Below are positions 5,301 to 9,937 of a DNA stretch of 9,937 bases, one piece after another. Below the pieces are notes generated by a model. It searched no databases, had not been told where the DNA came from, and saw nothing but the letters and a program-made list of their open reading frames with translations. Both the position numbers and the translations under genes were made by a program. Numbering within the stretch: position 1 is the first letter of the stretch; every line of letters starts with the position of its first letter. The DNA is from an uncultured Alphaproteobacteria bacterium (GTDB lineage Bacteria; Pseudomonadota; Alphaproteobacteria; CAKMZR01): contig CAKMZR010000047.1 in the NCBI GenBank assembly GCA_929200455.1, positions 1-9,937 on the forward strand. The letters are read 5' to 3'.

Positions 5301-6332
5301 ATGACATCATATCCTTCCCTCAACCGAACCTCACATCTCTTGCCTTTTTTCGCTGTTCTGCTCTTCATCCTTTCCGCGTGCTCTCCTGCCTATATCAAAA
5401 AAATTCCCTCGTCATACCCCCACGAAAACCCCACAGAAAAAACATCATCAGGAACCTACATCGGAACACCCAAAACACAATCAGAAACCCCCTCAAAACC
5501 TATAGCCACCGCCCCCTCAACCTCCAATCCGCTCGACACGCACGCTTGGCAACAAGCCGATAACGGGAAATATTACAAAATCGGCGACCCCTACAAAATC
5601 GGCGGACGCTGGTACCGACCCAAAGAATATTCCAGCTTCTCGCAAACAGGAATCGCTTCCTGGTACGGACCCAACTTCCACCGCAAAAAAACCGCAAATG
5701 GCGGAACCTTCGACAAAAATATACCCTCCGCCGCACACAAAACACTCCCCATACCCTCCGTCATCAAAGTCACCAACCTCGAAAATGGAAAATCTATCAT
5801 CGTCAAAGTCAATGATAGAGGACCCTACTCCAAGGCCAGAATTCTCGACCTCTCAGAAAAAGCCGCTGAAATACTCAACTTCAAAGACAATGGCACCACC
5901 AAAGTCAATATCTCCTACCTCCATGAAGAAAGCCAACAACTCAAAAATAGTATGCAACCTCTCTCTTCCCAAAACACAAAAAAAACTTTACCAACCCCCA
6001 GCATAGAAAAAAGTCTCCCCGTAAAAACTCTACCCCCCATAAAAACTCTACCTCCCAAAAAAACAATTCCCGTCATCGGCTCACGTTCTCCCGCAAAAAA
6101 AATAACCTCGCCATTCCCCTACAACATCCAAGTCGGCGCGTTCTCTCAGAAAAGTAACGCCACCAAACTCAGAGATCATCTCGAAAAATTCTATACACAT
6201 GTCTTCGTCGTGCCCTCCGCCTCGCTTTTCAAAGTCCATATCGGATTCCCTTCCCTCGATGACGCCGTCCAACATATCGTACCCGTAAAAAATACCCACG
6301 GATTTCCCTCCGCTTTCATCATAAAACCATAG
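5301..6332 (+). CDS. rlpA: RlpA-like septal lipoprotein (DPBB + SPOR)
   Basis: RlpA proteins are outer-membrane lipoproteins that bind denuded glycan at the septum and, in some species, cleave it as lytic transglycosylases. A signal peptide ends in the lipobox LSAC (lipidated Cys27). A Ser/Thr/Pro-rich region leads to the double-psi beta-barrel (about 117-205) with GIASWYG (117-123), TANGGTFD (131-138), AAH (144-146) and NDRGP (171-175). A Lys/Pro-rich linker (220-268) with repeated KTLPP precedes the SPOR domain (about 272-343, starting FPYNIQVGAFS). The residue expected to be the catalytic acid (TANGE in active enzymes) is Gly135, while the partner His146 and Asp172 are kept; activity may therefore be lost. 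There is no visible ribosome site before the ATG, which is the only start giving a whole signal peptide. First gene of the five-gene unit ending at 9521. Confidence 0.93.
   Translation: MTSYPSLNRTSHLLPFFAVLLFILSACSPAYIKKIPSSYPHENPTEKTSSGTYIGTPKTQSETPSKPIATAPSTSNPLDTHAWQQADNGKYYKIGDPYKIGGRWYRPKEYSSFSQTGIASWYGPNFHRKKTANGGTFDKNIPSAAHKTLPIPSVIKVTNLENGKSIIVKVNDRGPYSKARILDLSEKAAEILNFKDNGTTKVNISYLHEESQQLKNSMQPLSSQNTKKTLPTPSIEKSLPVKTLPPIKTLPPKKTIPVIGSRSPAKKITSPFPYNIQVGAFSQKSNATKLRDHLEKFYTHVFVVPSASLFKVHIGFPSLDDAVQHIVPVKNTHGFPSAFIIKP
6021..6056 (+). repeat. 18-bp tandem duplication in the rlpA linker
   Basis: Two adjacent 18-base copies (6021-6038 and 6039-6056) share TAAAAACTCTACC and differ at only two positions. 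They encode V-K-T-L-P-P and I-K-T-L-P-P in the linker between the barrel and the SPOR domain. A change in copy number would keep the frame and only alter linker length. Confidence 0.75.
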
Positions 6333-6344
6333 CAAGAAACCCCC

Positions 6345-7484
6345 ATGAACAACCTTCTAAAAATCTTCATCCTCATCGTCTGCTTCCTGCCCTCTGCACT
6401 CTTTGCACAGACCCCCATTTCCACGTCCGCAGAACAAATGATCCTCATCGACCTCAATACCCAAACCATCATGGCCGAAAAAAATGCCGATGAACGCATC
6501 TTCCCCGCTTCGCTCACCAAACTCATGACTTCCTACATCCTCTTCCAACACATTTCCCAAGAATTCGTCAATCTACATGACACCGTCCTCGTCAGCAAAA
6601 ATGCTTGGCAAATGAAAGGCTCCCGATCCTTCCTCGAAGTCGGAAAAACCGCTTCCATAGAAACCCTCCTCAAAGGACTCATCGTCCAGTCAGGAAATGA
6701 CGCCGCCGTCGCCATCGCAGAAGGAATCGCAGGATCAGAAGACCAGTTCTCCTTCCTCATGAACGATAACGCCGCCGCTCTCGGCATGAACAATACCCAC
6801 TTCCTCAACGCCAGCGGATGGCCTCATCTCAACCACTACTCCACCGTAAGAGATATGTCCATACTCGCTTCCGATCTCATCAGAAACTTCCCCTCCTTCT
6901 ACTCCTACTACTCCATACCTGCCTATACCCACAACAAAATCACGCAAAAAAATCGAAATCCTCTCCTCTCACTCAATATCGGCGTCGACGGACTCAAAAC
7001 AGGATTCACAGAAGAATCCGGATACGCCCTCGTCGCAAGTGCCCAAAGAAAAGGAAGGCGAATCCTCCTCATCCTCTCAGGACTCAAAAGCAAAACAGAA
7101 CGAAAAAGAGAAGGTGCGCGAATCATTCGTGCCGCTTTCTCAGAATGGCTGCACATCAACGCTTACCAACCCGGCGACAAAATCGTCGAGATACCCGTAC
7201 TCGGAGGCATAGAAGAAAACGTCTACGCCACCACAGAAAAAAGTGCCACCTTCCTCATTCCTCGCGTGCTCCGCACAAAAGTCAAACTCCAACTCGTCTA
7301 CGATTTGCCCCTCTCCGCTCCCATCACTCTCGGACAAAAAGTCGGAGAAATCCAACTCCACCAACCAGGGGCTGACACCAAAATTATACCCCTCGTCTCT
7401 TCCCAAAATATACCCAGTAGCGGCATACTCTCTCGCATCAGCGACAATCTACGCTTCATCCTCTTCGGCAACACCTCATCATGA
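6345..7484 (+). CDS. dacA: D-alanyl-D-alanine carboxypeptidase (PBP5/DacA family)
   Basis: Low-molecular-weight penicillin-binding protein that removes the terminal D-Ala from peptidoglycan pentapeptides, limiting cross-linking. A signal peptide (1-21, ending ALFA) exports it. The serine peptidase S11 motifs are complete: SLTK (Ser56 nucleophile, Lys59), SGN (116-118) and KTG (218-220). Residues from about 276 to 355 fit the beta-rich PBP5 C-terminal domain, and the end (about 361-375) could form the amphipathic helix that tethers the family to the inner membrane. Its 379 residues are normal length. It starts 12 bases after rlpA with only a weak AAGAAA ribosome site, and its stop overlaps the tmk start as ATGA. 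dacA beside rlpA, tmk and holB is a familiar alphaproteobacterial order. The exact subtype (DacA, DacC or DacF-like) cannot be settled here. Confidence 0.95.
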   Translation: MNNLLKIFILIVCFLPSALFAQTPISTSAEQMILIDLNTQTIMAEKNADERIFPASLTKLMTSYILFQHISQEFVNLHDTVLVSKNAWQMKGSRSFLEVGKTASIETLLKGLIVQSGNDAAVAIAEGIAGSEDQFSFLMNDNAAALGMNNTHFLNASGWPHLNHYSTVRDMSILASDLIRNFPSFYSYYSIPAYTHNKITQKNRNPLLSLNIGVDGLKTGFTEESGYALVASAQRKGRRILLILSGLKSKTERKREGARIIRAAFSEWLHINAYQPGDKIVEIPVLGGIEENVYATTEKSATFLIPRVLRTKVKLQLVYDLPLSAPITLGQKVGEIQLHQPGADTKIIPLVSSQNIPSSGILSRISDNLRFILFGNTSS

Positions 7485-8098
7485 ATGGCCATCTCATCTC
7501 TTTTGAAGGTGTCGACGCCGCCGGCAAATCTTCTCAAGTCCCCCTGCTCAAATCATGGCTGCAAGAACAAAATATACACTCCATCACCGTGCGTGAACCA
7601 GGAGGAACTCCTCTTGCTGAAGATGTCCGTTCCCTCATACTCCGACATCACCACAATGTACCAGAAGAAACCGCTTGCCTCCTTTTCAATGCCGCTCGCG
7701 TCCACCTCGTCTCCACCGTCATCAAACCCGCACTCGAGCAAGGCACTTGGATCATCGCAGATCGATACTTCGACTCCTCCCTAGCCTACCAACGAAATCT
7801 ACCAGAACTCAACGCTTCCCTCAAAAATTTACTCCACATCCCCATGCCTTCCCTCACCTTCCTTTTCGACTTGCCCGTCGAGATCGCCATCAAAAGAAAT
7901 CATACTCGCGCCCAAACTCCGGACCATATCGACAACCAAAGCAAAAAACTTTACCAAGAAACCCACGACGCCTACCAGAAAATCGCTCACGAAGAACACA
8001 ACAAAAAACGCTTCTGCATCATTGACGCCCAGAAAACAATACAAGACCTCGCCAAAGACATCCAAGACCATATCTCCTCAAGACTCCTCTCCTCATGA
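7481..8098 (+). CDS. tmk: Thymidylate kinase
   Basis: Phosphorylates dTMP to dTDP in dTTP synthesis. The P-loop FEGVDAAGKSSQ (8-19), the REPGGTP motif (38-44) and DRYFDSSLAYQ (94-104) are in family order, and 205 residues is normal. The P-loop lacks the arginine of type I enzymes (DRxGK), so a LID arginine is expected to serve as in the E. coli type; R139 and R143 are candidates. In the LID, the usual D-R-(F/I)-E motif reads DHID (148-151), a conservative oddity that could reflect divergence. The start codon lies in the dacA stop (ATGA, 7481-7484) with no ribosome site seen, so translational coupling is likely; the gene overlaps holB in the same way. Confidence 0.95.
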   Translation: MNGHLISFEGVDAAGKSSQVPLLKSWLQEQNIHSITVREPGGTPLAEDVRSLILRHHHNVPEETACLLFNAARVHLVSTVIKPALEQGTWIIADRYFDSSLAYQRNLPELNASLKNLLHIPMPSLTFLFDLPVEIAIKRNHTRAQTPDHIDNQSKKLYQETHDAYQKIAHEEHNKKRFCIIDAQKTIQDLAKDIQDHISSRLLSS

Positions 8099-9042
8099 GA
8101 CAACCCTTCCTCGGCCATACCCACACAATCCAAAACCTCAAGCACCTTTGCGACTCACAACGCTTTCCTCACACCCTCCTCCTTCATGGCCCCCAGTCCA
8201 TCGGAAAATCTACCCTTGCCCACGCACTCGCCGCACACCTTCTCGCACAAAATAGCAACCATCCTCCCTCGTATGACAACGCCCACGCCTTCCCCTTCCT
8301 TCCTCCTCAACATCCCGTCCAAAGACTCGTAGACGCAAAAACCCACCCAGATATTTTCTTCCTCTCAAGCGACGAACAGAAAAAAAGCAACGCCATCACC
8401 ATCGACGCCACAAAAAATGCTCTCAACCACATCGCCTTCACACCACAACAAGGCAAAAATATGATCGTCATCATCGAAGAAGCAGAAAATCTCAATAACG
8501 CCTCCTTCAATGCCCTCCTCAAAACACTCGAAGAACCCAAACCCCACCTCTCCTTCATCCTTTGCTCCCATGCTCCCGGAAAACTCGCCCCCACCATCCT
8601 ATCGCGCGCTTGGATGGAACCCATGTTCCCCCTCGATGACACGCTCATAGATTCCCTTCTAGAAAATATAGAACCTCCACTTCGCCAATCCATCCTCTCA
8701 GTCGCAAAAGGAAAACCAGGATTCGCTCTCGCCCTTGCCCACACCAAAAATATCTCAGAATTCTTCTCCGCCATCGATGACGCCCTTTCTCAACCCTATG
8801 CCCAAAACATCCTCCATACATTCGATATTCCCCAAAATATTGTCCTGCAAACCGTGCGAAGCCTCCTTCACTCAAAAACTTTAAATATCCTCAAAAATGC
8901 ACCCCTCGAACAACAAAAAAATGTACATCAAGCCTTCGAACATTCCTACAAACTCCTAGAAGATACAGAGCTTCCTCTCTCTATGCCCTTCTTCCCTTCC
9001 CTACAACAGGCTCTCTCAGGATTCGCTCAAGCCCTCTCATGA
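8095..9042 (+). CDS. holB: DNA polymerase III subunit delta' (HolB)
   Basis: Clamp-loader subunit that works with delta and DnaX to load the beta sliding clamp at primer ends. The N-terminal half is a RarA/RuvB-like AAA+ fold: GPQSIGKS P-loop (32-39), Walker B-like IIEEAENL (126-133), the conserved NASFNALLKTLEEP (135-148) and an ILSRAW sensor segment (168-173) where many relatives have SRC. No zinc-binding cysteine cluster is present around 50-80, unlike E. coli HolB. The C-terminal half is divergent, as usual for this family. At 315 residues it is full length. It begins inside the tmk stop codon and ends in the ruvX start. The position directly after tmk is standard and separates it from DnaX. 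Confidence 0.93.
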   Translation: MRQPFLGHTHTIQNLKHLCDSQRFPHTLLLHGPQSIGKSTLAHALAAHLLAQNSNHPPSYDNAHAFPFLPPQHPVQRLVDAKTHPDIFFLSSDEQKKSNAITIDATKNALNHIAFTPQQGKNMIVIIEEAENLNNASFNALLKTLEEPKPHLSFILCSHAPGKLAPTILSRAWMEPMFPLDDTLIDSLLENIEPPLRQSILSVAKGKPGFALALAHTKNISEFFSAIDDALSQPYAQNILHTFDIPQNIVLQTVRSLLHSKTLNILKNAPLEQQKNVHQAFEHSYKLLEDTELPLSMPFFPSLQQALSGFAQALS

Positions 9043-9521
9043 ACCTCATTTCTTCCTCCATCCCCCCCTTCCTCAATCTCCTTGCCCCCAATGGACGACT
9101 CATCGCCTACGACCATGGCGAAAAACGTATCGGTGTCGCAACATCCGATAACCTTCGCATCGTCGCTACCCCTCATGACACCCTCGAGACCCTGCCCGCA
9201 AATCACCTCCCGCAAAAACTGCAAAAACTCCATCAAGAAATCTCTCCCTCAGGAATCGTCATTGGCCTCCCTCTCCACATGAACGGACAAGAAAGCTCTC
9301 AAGCAAAAAAAGTACGGACATTCTCAGAAATACTCGCAAACCTCTTCACTTCCACCCCCCTACTCCTTTTCGACGAACGACTCACCACCGCTACCGTCGA
9401 ACGTATGCTCGTACATGAAGCCGACCTCTCAAGACAAAAAAGAAAACATCATCGCGACAAACTCGCCGCTTGCGTCCTTCTGCAAACCGTTCTTGATGCC
9501 CTCCGCCATACCCCAGTCTAA
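9039..9521 (+). CDS. ruvX: Pre-16S rRNA nuclease YqgF/RuvX
   Basis: RNase H-fold protein needed for 5' maturation of 16S rRNA; older annotation calls it a putative Holliday junction resolvase. Family blocks are complete: LIAYDHGEKRIGVATSD (21-37, Asp25), IVIGLPLHMNG (73-83), DERLTT (112-117, Asp112 and Glu113) and HRDKLAACVLLQ (138-149, Asp140). The 160 residues include an N-terminal extension of about 20 residues before the first strand, as is frequent in Alphaproteobacteria, which supports the ATG that overlaps the holB stop. It is the last gene of the rlpA unit. No terminator is visible after it. In many Alphaproteobacteria metG or tatD follow holB, so its location is a local variation. 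Confidence 0.93.
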   Translation: MNLISSSIPPFLNLLAPNGRLIAYDHGEKRIGVATSDNLRIVATPHDTLETLPANHLPQKLQKLHQEISPSGIVIGLPLHMNGQESSQAKKVRTFSEILANLFTSTPLLLFDERLTTATVERMLVHEADLSRQKRKHHRDKLAACVLLQTVLDALRHTPV

Positions 9522-9553
9522 ACTTCTTCTCCTTGCTTATTCGCCCTCTCTTC

Positions 9554-9580
9554 TTGTACACTCACCCGTGTGCTTATAAA
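9554..9580 (+). promoter_or_regulatory. Promoter of dapA
   Basis: TTGTAC (9554-9559) and TATAAA (9575-9580) lie 15 bases apart, slightly short; TG at 9571-9572 could add an extended -10. Between the hexamers ACAC (9558-9561) and GTGT (9568-9571) form a small inverted repeat. The predicted start is near 9587, just before the strong ribosome site AAGAGGAG (9595-9602). Confidence 0.5.
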
Positions 9581-9609
9581 ACAATCATCCATGCAAGAGG
9601 AGAAACCTT

Positions 9610-9937
9610 ATGTCCATGCCACGGTTCCATGGCGTCATGCCCGCCATCGCTACACCCATGCTTCCCGACAAAACTATCGACAATGACGCTTTCCAAAAAC
9701 TTTGCGAATGGCAAATCCAATCCGGCGTGCACGGAATCGTTCCCGTCGGAACCACCGGCGAATCCCCCACTCTCTCTCATAACGAACATCTACACATCAT
9801 CGAACTTTGCGTCAAAACCGTTCAAGGACGCGTTCCCGTCATCGCAGGTACCGGTTCCAACAATACAGAAGAAGCCGTCTTCCTCTCCCAAGAAGCCCAA
9901 AAAAAGAACGCAGACGCTCTGCTCATCGTCACTCCAT
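9610..9937 (+). CDS. dapA: 4-hydroxy-tetrahydrodipicolinate synthase, 5' part
   Basis: DapA condenses pyruvate with aspartate semialdehyde, the first committed step to diaminopimelate and lysine. The window holds the first 109 codons, and the frame is open to the right edge. Visible motifs are the start of the TIM barrel (GVMPAIATPM, 8-17), the pyruvate-binding loop GTTGESP (47-53) and the AGTGSNNTEEA segment with ADALLIVTP at the edge. The Schiff-base lysine and Tyr133-type residue lie beyond the window. Related aldolases (N-acetylneuraminate lyase, KDG aldolase) share the fold, but SPTLS after the loop and the general match favour DapA. The ATG at 9610 has AAGAGGAG seven bases upstream, the strongest ribosome site here. 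Separate promoter; not part of the ruvX unit by inference. Confidence 0.92.
   Translation, partial: MSMPRFHGVMPAIATPMLPDKTIDNDAFQKLCEWQIQSGVHGIVPVGTTGESPTLSHNEHLHIIELCVKTVQGRVPVIAGTGSNNTEEAVFLSQEAQKKNADALLIVTP

Noticed and set aside
9522..9560. Intrinsic terminator after ruvX
   Set aside because: No GC-rich hairpin followed by a T-run is present; the stretch is merely pyrimidine-rich.

Overview
This window looks like a chromosomal segment of an alphaproteobacterium. The main reasons are a GcrA-family cell-cycle regulator and a PopZ-family polar organiser (both characteristic of Alphaproteobacteria), an ftsH-glmM pair, and the alphaproteobacterial cluster rlpA-dacA-tmk-holB. Base composition is moderate and far below the usual Caulobacter or Rhodospirillum level. 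No rRNA, tRNA, mobile element or CRISPR array is visible, and I cannot place the organism below class.

Layout. (1) Positions 1-134 hold the tail of an intergenic region with a good sigma70-type promoter. (2) 135-3424 is a two-gene unit, ftsH (membrane AAA protease) and glmM (phosphoglucosamine mutase). (3) gcrA converges on glmM from the minus strand; their stop codons overlap. (4) 3775-4323 is a long divergent control region between gcrA and popZ. It holds a near-consensus promoter for popZ, two GANTC sites (the CcrM methylation motif read by GcrA) and a structured leader. (5) popZ, 4324-4770. (6) 4804-5143 is a pyrimidine-rich minisatellite of 22 units of exactly 15 bp plus a partial unit, with substitutions that follow a codon-like pattern. 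(7) 5301-9521 is a tight unit rlpA-dacA-tmk-holB-ruvX; the last three junctions are 4-base ATGA overlaps. (8) A separate promoter precedes dapA, which runs off the right edge.

How the genes fit together. glmM, rlpA and dacA belong to cell-wall synthesis and remodelling, and dapA makes a precursor shared by lysine and diaminopimelate. tmk and holB serve DNA precursor supply and the replisome clamp loader. ruvX processes rRNA. ftsH does membrane protein quality control. gcrA and popZ link cell-cycle transcription and chromosome polarity. The window is thus mostly essential housekeeping.

The parts worth attention are the gcrA/popZ control region with its leader, the in-register 15-bp repeat tract beginning 33 bases after popZ, a Glu-to-Gly change at the expected catalytic position of RlpA, and a strong strand asymmetry. 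Plus-strand genes use C/A-ending codons and minus-strand gcrA uses G/T-ending codons. This suggests the minus strand is the replication leading strand and that most genes here are transcribed against the fork.
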